Shown one piece after another: positions 1 to 8,057 of a DNA stretch of 36,113 nucleotides (its first letter is position 1; each line of letters opens with the position of its first letter). The position numbers and the translations under genes are program-made. Source of the stretch: a bacterium (lineage in GTDB: Bacteria; Sysuimicrobiota; Sysuimicrobiia; Sysuimicrobiales; Thermofontiviventaceae); the NCBI GenBank assembly GCA_030550015.1, contig JAUQQG010000099.1, positions 1 to 36,113 on the forward strand, written 5' to 3'. The notes under the pieces were generated by a model. The model did no database searches. It worked only from the letters and a program-made list of their open reading frames with translations, and was not told the origin of the DNA.

Positions 1-91
1 ACATGCCATGATTTTGAACCACCAAGAAGCCGACAGAGTAGGACCTCGTAGACATCCCAGAGAATATTGCAAGAAAAGCTGGAGAGAACCA

Positions 92-829
92 ATGGAATTT
101 CGGAGCGGCTGGTTGCTGAACTTGACCGGGAGGTTGACCCCTTACCGAGAAGCGTGGGAGCTCCAGAAGGCCCTCGTCGTCGCTCGCCAGCAGGAGCTGG
201 TCCCAGATAGTCTCATCCTCCTCGTGCACCCTCCCGTGATTACCATTGGCAGGTCGGGCAAGAGGGAACACCTCCTCATCCCTCCAGACATCCTCAAAGC
301 CAGGGGGTTCGAGGTTTACGAAATCGAGCGGGGAGGGAGCGCCACATACCATGGACCAGGCCAGCTCGTGGGGTATCCCATTCTCCACCTGCGCGCCTAC
401 AATGAGGACATCGTGCGATATATGCGGAACCTGGAGGAGACCATCATTCGCACTATCGCCGACTTCCAAATCCGTGGGGAGCGGATACGCGGGTATCCTG
501 GTGTCTGGGTAGACGGGGCCAAGATCGCCGCCGTAGGGGTAGCGGTGAAGCGAAAGGTCACCATGCACGGGTTTGCCCTGAACGTCGATCCTGACCTCTC
601 CCACTTCCAGGTGATCAACCCATGCGGGCTGGGAAAGCCTGTCACCTCCATGGCCGCCGTCCTCGGACACCCTGTAGCCTTAGAGGAGGTTGCCGAGTCC
701 TACACTCGCCATTTTATGGCCACCTACCACCTTGTCCTCACCCCCGTCTCCTTTGAGGGAATGCAGAGACAGCTGGAGGAGCTATATGGCACGGCGCTGC
801 ACCCCTCCGAGTGGTCCCTCAACAGATGA
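92..829 (+). CDS. lipB: LipB octanoyl/lipoyl-[carrier protein] transferase
   Basis: This 245-residue protein transfers octanoyl groups from acyl carrier protein to a specific lysine of a lipoyl-domain protein; LipA then inserts sulfur. Visible family motifs are RGGSATYHGPGQLVGYP (about residues 80-96), the catalytic lysine in DGAKIAAVGV (Lys144) and the acyl-accepting cysteine in HFQVINPCG (Cys178). Length is normal for LipB. An in-frame ATG exists at 8, but the start at 92 is preferred because GGAGAG (81-86) sits just before it and the added 28 residues match nothing in the family. No LipA is in the window. Since two LbpA proteins and a lipoate ligase lie about 10 kb away, LipB may help lipoylate LbpA (inference), although it could equally serve the 2-oxoacid dehydrogenases. 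Confidence 0.93.
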   Translation: MEFRSGWLLNLTGRLTPYREAWELQKALVVARQQELVPDSLILLVHPPVITIGRSGKREHLLIPPDILKARGFEVYEIERGGSATYHGPGQLVGYPILHLRAYNEDIVRYMRNLEETIIRTIADFQIRGERIRGYPGVWVDGAKIAAVGVAVKRKVTMHGFALNVDPDLSHFQVINPCGLGKPVTSMAAVLGHPVALEEVAESYTRHFMATYHLVLTPVSFEGMQRQLEELYGTALHPSEWSLNR

Positions 830-884
830 AGGCACGGAGGAACAAACTTCCATCTGCGGAACATGCCTGTGAAAGGTGACATTC

Positions 885-3749
885 ATGGCAGTCCGTGTTC
901 CTATCGTAGAAGCTAAGCTCGTGCCCCCAGCCATCCCGGCCGTGACGGTGCCGAGGCCTAGGCTCATTGCTCGCTTCCTCGAGGCAGTGAAGAAACCCCT
1001 CGTTCTTGTGGTCGCCGGGGCTGGCTACGGGAAGACCACCTTGCTCCGCCAAGTGGTCGCCACACTCCCCCAGAAGATGGTCTGGTACACCCTGGACAGG
1101 CGGGATGAGGATGTAGCCCTCTTCCTTCAATACCTCATCCAAGGCATCCGCGCCCATTTCCCTGGGTTTGGCCGGTCCATCGAGGCTGCCCTCCTCAGGA
1201 GGTCGGGTGAGGTCTCATCCAATTTTCTCCCGGCGATCGTCGCCAGCGAGCTGGGCAAAACCGTTACCAGCGAGCTCCTCTTAATCCTGGACGACTTCCA
1301 AGAGGTTCAGGGAAGCCGCGGACTGAGAGAGCTCCTGACCTATCTCCTTGATCACCTACCTGCCACGATGTGTGTCGTGATCCTCTCGCGAGTCAAACCG
1401 CTGCTCCCACTGGCGAGGTGGCGGACCGCCGGGCGGGTTGCAGAATTCACTTCTGAGGACTTGAGGTTCACCATGGAGGAGGTACAAGCGCTCTGTGACC
1501 AGTTCTCCGGCGGACTCCTCCTTGAAGAGGTCGTGGACGCCCTCCACGCGAAGACCGAGGGATGGGCAGCGGGGCTGGTTCTGGCGTTGGAGAGCTTGCG
1601 AGGGAAAACCCCGGAGGAAGTCAGGAACCAAGTGCACAAGCTCTCCGGAACTACCAGGTACATCTACGAGTATCTCTCGCAGGAAGTGTACGAGAGGCTC
1701 GAGCCAGAATGGAAGGACTTCTTGATCCATACGGCCATCCTGCCCTATCTGGATGTGCACTTCTGCAACCAGTTCCTGGGGATCTCCGCATCGAGGGAGA
1801 TCCTTTTCTCCTTGGAGGAACGGCACGTCTTCGTGTCAAGCTTCTCTTCCCTTGAACACGCCCACCCAGGAGGTGCGCCTCCCCAGAGAGTCCAGGCCTT
1901 CCGGTACCATCCCCTGTTCCAGGACTTCCTTCTCTCCCGCCTTGTGGAAGAACAAGGGGCCGCGGCAGTGCGAAACCTCCACGCTAAGGCTGCAGAACTC
2001 CTCCGCGCACAGGGGGAGGAGGCCCTTTCCATCGATCATTTCCTCGCAGCCGGAAGAGTGAAAGAGGCTGCAGACCTCATCAAACGGATGAGTGAACCAC
2101 TCCTGGCGCGAGGCTACCGGGATCTTGTCGCCTCATGGCTCCAACGTCTTCCAATCCAGGAAGTTTCCCTGGATAGTCACCTCCTTTACCTGTCCGGGCT
2201 TGCTGCACAGTACCGGGGCGAGTGGGATGAAGCCGGGATCGCCTACAGGAAAGCTTTGGAATTGTGTGCAGAAGGGCACGAGGTTCTCTCTGCCAAGATA
2301 AACTACCAGCTCGGCATGCTGGCCGCCACGCGCAGGTCTTATGGAGAGGCGAAAGCTCGCTATGAACAAGCTCTCAGGGCCGTCGAAGGGACGCAGGAAA
2401 GCTCCATGCTGGCTAGGGTGTACAACGGTTTAGGAGTGGTGTGCGCCAACACGGCTATGCAGGACCAGGCGAAGGAGTACTACACCCGAGCCCTCGCCGC
2501 TGCAGAGCAGACAGGGGACCTCGGGATGGTCGCACGGATCTATAACAACCTCGGGGTTACCCTGGCGATCCAGAGTGGCGACATCTCCCTGCAGGAAGCC
2601 CACGTCCATCGTGGCTTGGAACTCGCCCGGCGTGCGGAGGACCTTTATGTGCAGACCATCCTGATCAACAACCTGGCCTACATCGAGGCGATCCGCGGGG
2701 ATTATGAGAGGGCTCTCCCCCTCTTCGCGCAGGTCATCACCCTAACCGACCGATGCGGCGCAATGGATATCAAATCCATTGCCCTTGCCCGAAGAGGGTG
2801 GGTCCATCTCCTCACCGGTCGAAAACAGGCAGGATGGGAGGATTTCACCCAAAGCCTTGAGTTATGCAGGAAGGGGCTCGCGAACGAGCCAGATTCCCTT
2901 GTCTTCCTTGCCCACGGCTACATCCCTTGGGAAGAGCACGAGGAAGTCGTGCGCTGGCTACACCGCGCCCTGGAGTCCGTGGAGCGCTTGGGATACCCAC
3001 AGGATACCATCGCTGGATGTCACGCAGGGTTGGGGCGGGTGTACCTCCGGCTGGGCTCCTTGGAGGAAGCCAGGACCCACCTGGAACGTGGCCTCGGACT
3101 TCTCGAGAACACCTCTTACTGGTTGCGTCCCTTCCTGCAACTGGACCTTGCGGAGGTCTTTTTGCGAGAGGGTGAGTGGGATCGAGCAAAGGAGCTCTGC
3201 ACCGCGACCAGAAGCCTTGGGCTGACCCAGGAGGTACGCCCTGCCCTTGCCGAGGTCTACCGTCTCGGGGGGTTGATCGCAGCAAGGGAAGAGCGTTGGA
3301 ATCCGGCAATCGAAGGCCTCCAGAGGTGCGTCGAGTGTTGGCGGCAGATGGGGAGGGTGATCGACCTGGCGCGGGCTACGGGAGAGCTCGCAACCACCTG
3401 GTTTGAACGAGAGGGTCGCGGCAGCAGAACCGGTCAAAACCTTCTTCTGGAGGCCTTGCGCACCTGTGAGGAGATCGGTGCTCCGCAGGTATTCGCCAAC
3501 CTCCTCGCCCTGGCTGGGAGGTTCGGTGTGGAGGTGAAAGGATCAGCCCCTCGGAGGGGACGGCTCACGGAAAGGGAAAAGGAGATCCTCCGCCTCGTTG
3601 CCCAGGGCATGACGAACAAAGAGATTGCCTTCCACCTTCGCTGTAGCGTGCGCACCGTAGATAGCCATCTTCGGAACATCCTTGACCGTCTCGAGGTGGC
3701 CTCCCGGAGCCAAGCGGTCGCCGTGGCGATCCAGGAAGGACTCCTCTAG
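885..3749 (+). CDS. MalT-type LuxR-family ATP-dependent transcriptional regulator
   Basis: About 954 residues with the MalT/LAL layout. Near the N-terminus is a Walker A motif GAGYGKTT (about residues 45-52), followed by a Walker B-like LLLILDDF; this is a STAND-type NTPase domain. The middle (about residues 420-850) is a long run of TPR-like helical repeats rich in YxxAL and A-x-A-R-x-Y patterns. The C-terminus is a LuxR helix-turn-helix (LTEREKEILRLVAQGMTNKEIA onward, ending in RTVDSHLRNI). ATG 885 is chosen over GTG 876 because AAAGGTGA (872-879) is spaced correctly for it. It begins 55 nt after lipB and is probably cotranscribed with it. Such proteins are activated by a small inducer bound by the TPR part; the ligand here is unknown. 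Control of lipB or of the convergent sulfur locus is possible but only inferred. Confidence 0.9.
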   Translation: MAVRVPIVEAKLVPPAIPAVTVPRPRLIARFLEAVKKPLVLVVAGAGYGKTTLLRQVVATLPQKMVWYTLDRRDEDVALFLQYLIQGIRAHFPGFGRSIEAALLRRSGEVSSNFLPAIVASELGKTVTSELLLILDDFQEVQGSRGLRELLTYLLDHLPATMCVVILSRVKPLLPLARWRTAGRVAEFTSEDLRFTMEEVQALCDQFSGGLLLEEVVDALHAKTEGWAAGLVLALESLRGKTPEEVRNQVHKLSGTTRYIYEYLSQEVYERLEPEWKDFLIHTAILPYLDVHFCNQFLGISASREILFSLEERHVFVSSFSSLEHAHPGGAPPQRVQAFRYHPLFQDFLLSRLVEEQGAAAVRNLHAKAAELLRAQGEEALSIDHFLAAGRVKEAADLIKRMSEPLLARGYRDLVASWLQRLPIQEVSLDSHLLYLSGLAAQYRGEWDEAGIAYRKALELCAEGHEVLSAKINYQLGMLAATRRSYGEAKARYEQALRAVEGTQESSMLARVYNGLGVVCANTAMQDQAKEYYTRALAAAEQTGDLGMVARIYNNLGVTLAIQSGDISLQEAHVHRGLELARRAEDLYVQTILINNLAYIEAIRGDYERALPLFAQVITLTDRCGAMDIKSIALARRGWVHLLTGRKQAGWEDFTQSLELCRKGLANEPDSLVFLAHGYIPWEEHEEVVRWLHRALESVERLGYPQDTIAGCHAGLGRVYLRLGSLEEARTHLERGLGLLENTSYWLRPFLQLDLAEVFLREGEWDRAKELCTATRSLGLTQEVRPALAEVYRLGGLIAAREERWNPAIEGLQRCVECWRQMGRVIDLARATGELATTWFEREGRGSRTGQNLLLEALRTCEEIGAPQVFANLLALAGRFGVEVKGSAPRRGRLTEREKEILRLVAQGMTNKEIAFHLRCSVRTVDSHLRNILDRLEVASRSQAVAVAIQEGLL

Positions 3750-3892
3750 GAAGCCCAGCGGAATCCCTGGACAGGATCTCGCCGGAGCCGGCAGGCATCA
3801 TCGGCAAAATTACCGATGCGCCCCTTGCACAGGACGATCTCCCCTCTCAGCAAAATGCGCGATAGACATGCATTCTCAGCTCCGGTACCCTG

Positions 3893-3905
3893 CTCTCTGA
3901 GAGAG
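3893..3905. promoter_or_regulatory. Inverted repeat before the small HTH gene (possible operator)
   Basis: CTCTCT and AGAGAG arms separated by one base lie 7 nt before the GGAGGTG ribosome-binding site of the HTH gene at 3924. A second short inverted repeat, CATCGG...CCGATG, is at 3799-3818. These would suit autoregulation by a small dimeric repressor, but no protein-site match can be shown from sequence. The remaining 3750-3923 gap shows no convincing sigma-70 promoter to me. Confidence 0.25.
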
Positions 3906-3923
3906 ATGCAGGGAGGTGCCAAG

Positions 3924-4181
3924 ATGAACATGCTGATCCTCGGAACAAAGATCCGTGATGCACGCAGGCGCAGGGCCATGACCGTCACTGCGCTCGCCCG
4001 CTACCTTGGCGTCACCCACGCCGCCGTCTCCCAGTGGGAGCATGGGCGTTACAGCCCCTCGAAGAAGCACCGCGCACTCCTCTCGGTGATCTTCCCCGAG
4101 CTCAAGGGGGAGTTCGAGCAGGCGCAAAAGCTCATCCTCAACTCGATGCCAGCAGGAAGGAATGATGAGGTGACCTTTTAG
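3924..4181 (+). CDS. Small Xre/Cro-like helix-turn-helix protein
   Basis: 85 residues. Residues about 7-50 form an HTH_3-like domain: GTKIRDARRRR, then MTVTALARYLGVTHAAVSQWEHGRYSPS, which follows the usual pattern of recognition helix (AAVSQWE) and glycine turn. The rest is a short helical tail. ATG 3924 is selected because GGAGGTG (3912-3918) lies 5 nt upstream; the longer frame from 3816 adds unconserved sequence. It converges on the soeA-like gene with only 42 nt between stops. The MalT-like gene ends 174 nt upstream, so this is probably its own transcription unit. Target genes are unknown; autoregulation is usual for this type. Confidence 0.75.
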   Translation: MNMLILGTKIRDARRRRAMTVTALARYLGVTHAAVSQWEHGRYSPSKKHRALLSVIFPELKGEFEQAQKLILNSMPAGRNDEVTF

Positions 4182-4203
4182 GAAACGAGCGCATCCGAAA
4201 GCT

Positions 4204-4220
4204 TTTGGGACATTCCCAAA
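4204..4220. terminator. Possible bidirectional hairpin between convergent genes
   Basis: TTTGGGA CAT TCCCAAA is a perfect 7-bp stem with a 3-nt loop in the 42-nt gap between the HTH gene (plus) and the soeA-like gene (minus). The position suits a shared terminator. The stem is only moderately GC-rich and no good T-run follows on either strand, so it is a weak call. Confidence 0.35.
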
Positions 4221-4223
4221 TCG

Positions 4224-7154
4224 TTAAGATGTTGGCGGGGTGTACCCCTCCACCCGGTACGCCTCGGGATGGGGTTTGAGGGGTCGGAGCAGCCAGTACG
4301 GGCGACGGAGCCCACCAGGGCCAGGCCCGGGCCGTGTCAGGAGGAGCCATCGCCTGTAAACAGAGTCAGCCTTCTCGGCGTCGACCACAACGTCCCCATA
4401 GCGATCCCCAGGGCCCGCCTTGACCACCTTCACCTTCTGGTGCCAGCAGTGCTGGCCGCTGATGGGGTCGGGCTGAACAGGGAAGGTGAGGTTCTGGTTC
4501 ACCCCCCCTTCTGTCCACCAGATTCGGCTGGAATCAGGGTCGGAGCTGGGGAAGGGGCGTACCCCGTTGACCTGGCGCATGTGCCATTTCCCGTTCTGCC
4601 GTGCCAAACGCACCACTGCAGAATTCCACCGATCGCTCCCGTGGTCTTCAAACAACCGCCACCGCCCCAGGTGGTGGGAGCAAGCCACCACCCCCGGCCG
4701 GATCGCCTCGGTCACCCAGGCTCTGTCCACGAAGTAGCCGATCTCCGTCTCCACCCGGACGAGATCCCCGGTCTGAACTCCAACGCGCGCGGCGTCTCTG
4801 GGATGGATCCATACCGGGTTGATGTGCGAGATCTCATAGAGCCACTTGGCGCCGTTCGTGCGCGTGTGGATGAGGGTGGGAAGCCGGAAGGTCGGTATCA
4901 GTACGAACTCCTGCTTCGCTCCATCGATCTCACTTGGATGGACTTGGCTTGTGATGTGCACCATGCGCCCTCGCTCCTCGGGAGTGCGCGGGTAGACTGG
5001 GATTGCGTACTCCGGCCACCCCCATTCTGCCAAGGTGGTGGAGAAGAATTCCAGCTTCCCCGACGGCGTGGGGAAGCCCTGTACGGGCTTTCCGTCTACC
5101 ATGAGACCGATACGAACACGTCCCTTTCCATCGGTGAATGGACCAGGATACGGGCGGTAGTTCACCTTCGGAGGTGGCGAGGAAACCCAGATGAATCCTC
5201 GCTCGTCCACCTCCGCTCTCTCTAGGAGTTCTTGAGGAATCACACGTTCGTGCTCCATGTAGACCTCTCCGGTGATCTGGAAGGCTCCGTAACGCCGCAT
5301 GTACTCCAGAGGAGAGAGACCTTCCTTCGCTGCGGCTTCGGGAAGCCCCGGGACGGAGTGCTCGAAGATGTATTGGTAGTACTCCCCAACTGTGATCTTT
5401 CGCCCCTCCCCAGGCTTCTCAAAGTGCCGGCGGATGCCAAGCTCCCCGTCGGGATCGATGCGCCAGGAAAGCTCAATCCAGAACTCATTCTCCTCCCAGA
5501 CCTCGCCGGGATTGGCCTCGTAGGTGAATCCTATGGGGTGGCCCTCGGACTCACGGGAAACACGCTGCACAGGCTGGCGGAACCCGATCCACTGCGCAGG
5601 GTGCGTCTCGTAGCTATGCAGGTCGTGGCGTTCCGGTCCCATCCCCATAGGGAGGACGTAGTCGGCGTATTGCGCCGTTTCGCTCCAGACAGGTGTCAGG
5701 CAAACGTGAAGGCCGATGGACGCCTCGTTGGTGAGCATATCAATCCAGGCGAAGCCATCGGGGTTGGTCCACACAGGGTTGTAAACCCGAGTAAAGTAGA
5801 CCTCAATGCGCTTCCTCCGATCCCGCAGGAGATACGGGAGGAGAAAGCTCATCTCAAAGTGCGCCAGAGGGTACTCGGGAGGGAAGTGCAAGGTGTTCCA
5901 AACACGGATGGGATCGGGGACCGTTGGGGGTTTGGGGACGAACTTGCACCAGTAGTTGGGTAACGTCCCGCCTGGTGTGCCCACAGCACCCACGAGCACG
6001 TTCAGGAGAAAGAGGCAACGGGCAACCATCCACCCCCCACGGTTTCCTGCCGCCGCGTTGCGCCAGATGTGGGAGGCGAATGCCGTGCCTGCCCGACCGA
6101 TCTCCTCGGCTACGGCGATGATGGTGGCAGGATCTACCCCGCTCTCCGAGGCCGCCCACTCCGGGGTGAAGTCGCGGTAGAGGTCGCGGAGGAGATCTAC
6201 AAAGGCCTCATAGGTTACTTCCTCAGGAACTCGTTGGAGCCACGCTCGATCCTTGAGGAAGCATAGGTAGTCCTGGTTCCCGAGAAGCTCCTCCCAGTTG
6301 ACCCAGTGGCGCAGGAAGGTGTGGTTGAGGAGGTCCCGCTCGATCAAATGCCTGGCCATGGCCAGGAGGATGGCCGCCTCTGTACCAGGCCAGGGAGCAA
6401 GCCAGTAGTCAGCGTGAGCAGCGGTGTTGCTGAGGCGAGTATCGATGACGGCGATCTTGGCCCCGCGCGTCTTCGCCTCGATGATCCGCTGGGCGTGTGG
6501 GTTGAAGTAATGCCCAGATTCCAGGTGCGCGCTCAACATCAAGATGAACCGGCTGTTGGCGTGGTCTGGGGCTGGACGGTCCATCCCCATCCAGAAGGCA
6601 TAACCGGCCCGTGCCCCGGCCGAGCAGACGTTGGTATGGGAGTTGTGGCCATCCACCCCCCATGCCATCAGGACCCGCTCTGTGAACAGGTCCTCTCCTG
6701 GCCGCCCGACGTGGTAGACCACCGCATCCCTCCTTCCCTCTTCGAGGGCACGCCGGATGCGCGAGGCGATGTCTCGGAGGGCCTCCTCCCACGTCACCCT
6801 CTCCCACTGTCCTCCTCCCCGTGGACCGATGCGCCGGAGAGGATAGAGGATCCGATCTGGGTTCTGGACCTGGGCCAGGGTCGCAGGGCCCTTGGCACAG
6901 TTCTTCCCGCGGCTTGCCGGGTGCAGTGGGTTCCCCTCAAGTTTCCGGATCTCCCCAGTCTCCTTGTCCACATAGGCGAGGAGGCCGCACGCTGCTTCAC
7001 AGTTGAAGCAAACGGTGGGAACCAGCCGGTAGTGCCGCTTGCGAGAGCGGGGATCGCGCGGGTCAGGTTCTACCCAGTCATCCCACCGGTCCCTCGGGGG
7101 GAAGGAGTGGAGCCCCCCGAAGCGTGTAAACTCATCCGTTCCACGCTGACGCAT
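4224..7154 (-). CDS. soeA: Molybdopterin oxidoreductase, SoeA-like sulfite dehydrogenase catalytic subunit
   Basis: 976 residues of the DMSO-reductase superfamily. The N-terminal [4Fe-4S] site is Cys49, Cys52, Cys56 and Cys86 (CFNCEAACG ... GKNCAKGP). Cys177 in HTNVCSAGARAG lies where the protein ligand to molybdenum is expected. The C-terminal part has the molybdopterin-dinucleotide binding fold (IHPRDAARVGVQTGDLVRVET and similar). There is no twin-arginine leader, so it should be cytoplasmic, as known for SoeA, which oxidises cytoplasmic sulfite to sulfate. Context supports this: a TauE/SafE exporter and a fused ferredoxin-NrfD subunit lie immediately upstream in the same direction. It is the last gene of the long minus-strand array, 87 nt after tauE. 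Alternatives are a polysulfide/thiosulfate reductase-type enzyme (Psr/Phs), but those are exported. The family is sure; sulfite as substrate is inferred. Confidence 0.8.
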   Translation of the reverse strand: MRQRGTDEFTRFGGLHSFPPRDRWDDWVEPDPRDPRSRKRHYRLVPTVCFNCEAACGLLAYVDKETGEIRKLEGNPLHPASRGKNCAKGPATLAQVQNPDRILYPLRRIGPRGGGQWERVTWEEALRDIASRIRRALEEGRRDAVVYHVGRPGEDLFTERVLMAWGVDGHNSHTNVCSAGARAGYAFWMGMDRPAPDHANSRFILMLSAHLESGHYFNPHAQRIIEAKTRGAKIAVIDTRLSNTAAHADYWLAPWPGTEAAILLAMARHLIERDLLNHTFLRHWVNWEELLGNQDYLCFLKDRAWLQRVPEEVTYEAFVDLLRDLYRDFTPEWAASESGVDPATIIAVAEEIGRAGTAFASHIWRNAAAGNRGGWMVARCLFLLNVLVGAVGTPGGTLPNYWCKFVPKPPTVPDPIRVWNTLHFPPEYPLAHFEMSFLLPYLLRDRRKRIEVYFTRVYNPVWTNPDGFAWIDMLTNEASIGLHVCLTPVWSETAQYADYVLPMGMGPERHDLHSYETHPAQWIGFRQPVQRVSRESEGHPIGFTYEANPGEVWEENEFWIELSWRIDPDGELGIRRHFEKPGEGRKITVGEYYQYIFEHSVPGLPEAAAKEGLSPLEYMRRYGAFQITGEVYMEHERVIPQELLERAEVDERGFIWVSSPPPKVNYRPYPGPFTDGKGRVRIGLMVDGKPVQGFPTPSGKLEFFSTTLAEWGWPEYAIPVYPRTPEERGRMVHITSQVHPSEIDGAKQEFVLIPTFRLPTLIHTRTNGAKWLYEISHINPVWIHPRDAARVGVQTGDLVRVETEIGYFVDRAWVTEAIRPGVVACSHHLGRWRLFEDHGSDRWNSAVVRLARQNGKWHMRQVNGVRPFPSSDPDSSRIWWTEGGVNQNLTFPVQPDPISGQHCWHQKVKVVKAGPGDRYGDVVVDAEKADSVYRRWLLLTRPGPGPGGLRRPYWLLRPLKPHPEAYRVEGYTPPTS

Positions 7155-7241
7155 TGTGGTAAACCCTCCTGGTTGCCTCTTTGAGTACCTCCGTTCTCTC
7201 CTCAGGGCCCCGGGAAAAGCCGAAGGACTTTTGCCGGGTAG

Positions 7242-8057
7242 TTAAGCAATGAGGCGTAGGGCTACAGTTCCCAGGACAACACCCAACGCCCGTACAATGA
7301 ACACGTCGTGGACTCTCTGGGAGAGCCGCGCCCCAGCCTGCGCGCCGATGATAGCACCTGATCCGACGGTGGCCAGCAACCACCAGACGCCGGAGTACTC
7401 CCCCCGCAAGAGGTGGAGAAGGACAGCCCCCCAGGCCATGACCGCCAGGGCAAACTGTGAAGTAGCTGTGGCAATGGAGACGGGATACCTCAGGATGTAG
7501 ATCAGGAGCGGAACGTGGAACGGGCCACCCCCGATCCCGAGGAGGCTTGCCAAGAACCCAGCCGCTGCGCTCAACCCGATGCCAATGGGGATGTTGACGG
7601 GATACGCAGCTTCTTGTTGCCCGTCAGGGACACCCTTCCCATTGTGTGCTATGGAGGAACCCTTTTCGGGTTTGGCCACAAGGTACGCCGCCAGGGTAAA
7701 GAGTAAGACGCTAAAGAACTTCTGGAAGAGATCCCTTGGGATGTAGGAAACGAGAGAGACTCCTGCGACCACGCCAGGAATCATGGCCAGGGCTAGCCTC
7801 CACCCCATCCCGAAGTCCACGCGCCCTAATCGTGCGTAGGCCATGGAACCCGAGGTACTGTTGAGGGCCACCACGGCCAAGGACGTGGCTGTGACCTGCG
7901 CAGGCTCCAGTTCCGGGAAAAGCAACAGGAGGACCGGTACGAGGAGGAACCCTCCGCCTGCACCCACGAGGGTGCCTATCCCTCCCACAAGCATACCGAG
8001 GGCTCCCAAGGTGACTGGGTTGTTCACGAGCGCGCTGGTCTCCACAGCAGGGATCAC
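7242..8057 (-). CDS. tauE: TauE/SafE-family membrane exporter (sulfite export candidate)
   Basis: 271 residues, highly hydrophobic, with about eight membrane segments and the duplicated TauE/SafE signature: GTLVGAGGGFLLVPVLLLLF near the N-terminus and SLLGIGGGPFHVPLLIYILR in the second half. The start is GTG at 8055-8057, overlapping the TGA of the upstream gene by four bases (GTGA); the frame remains open far upstream to 8648, but that stretch lies over the fused soeBC gene and is not membrane-like. TauE/SafE proteins move organosulfonates, sulfite or related anions out of the cytoplasm. Sitting between soeBC and soeA, it probably relieves sulfite accumulation or exports product. Substrate is inferred from context only. 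Confidence 0.85.
   Translation of the reverse strand: MIPAVETSALVNNPVTLGALGMLVGGIGTLVGAGGGFLLVPVLLLLFPELEPAQVTATSLAVVALNSTSGSMAYARLGRVDFGMGWRLALAMIPGVVAGVSLVSYIPRDLFQKFFSVLLFTLAAYLVAKPEKGSSIAHNGKGVPDGQQEAAYPVNIPIGIGLSAAAGFLASLLGIGGGPFHVPLLIYILRYPVSIATATSQFALAVMAWGAVLLHLLRGEYSGVWWLLATVGSGAIIGAQAGARLSQRVHDVFIVRALGVVLGTVALRLIA

Noticed and set aside
4269-7184. Three long plus-strand open frames opposite the soeA-like gene
   Set aside because: They mirror one continuous molybdoenzyme gene with intact cofactor motifs and have proline/arginine-rich, motif-free translations.
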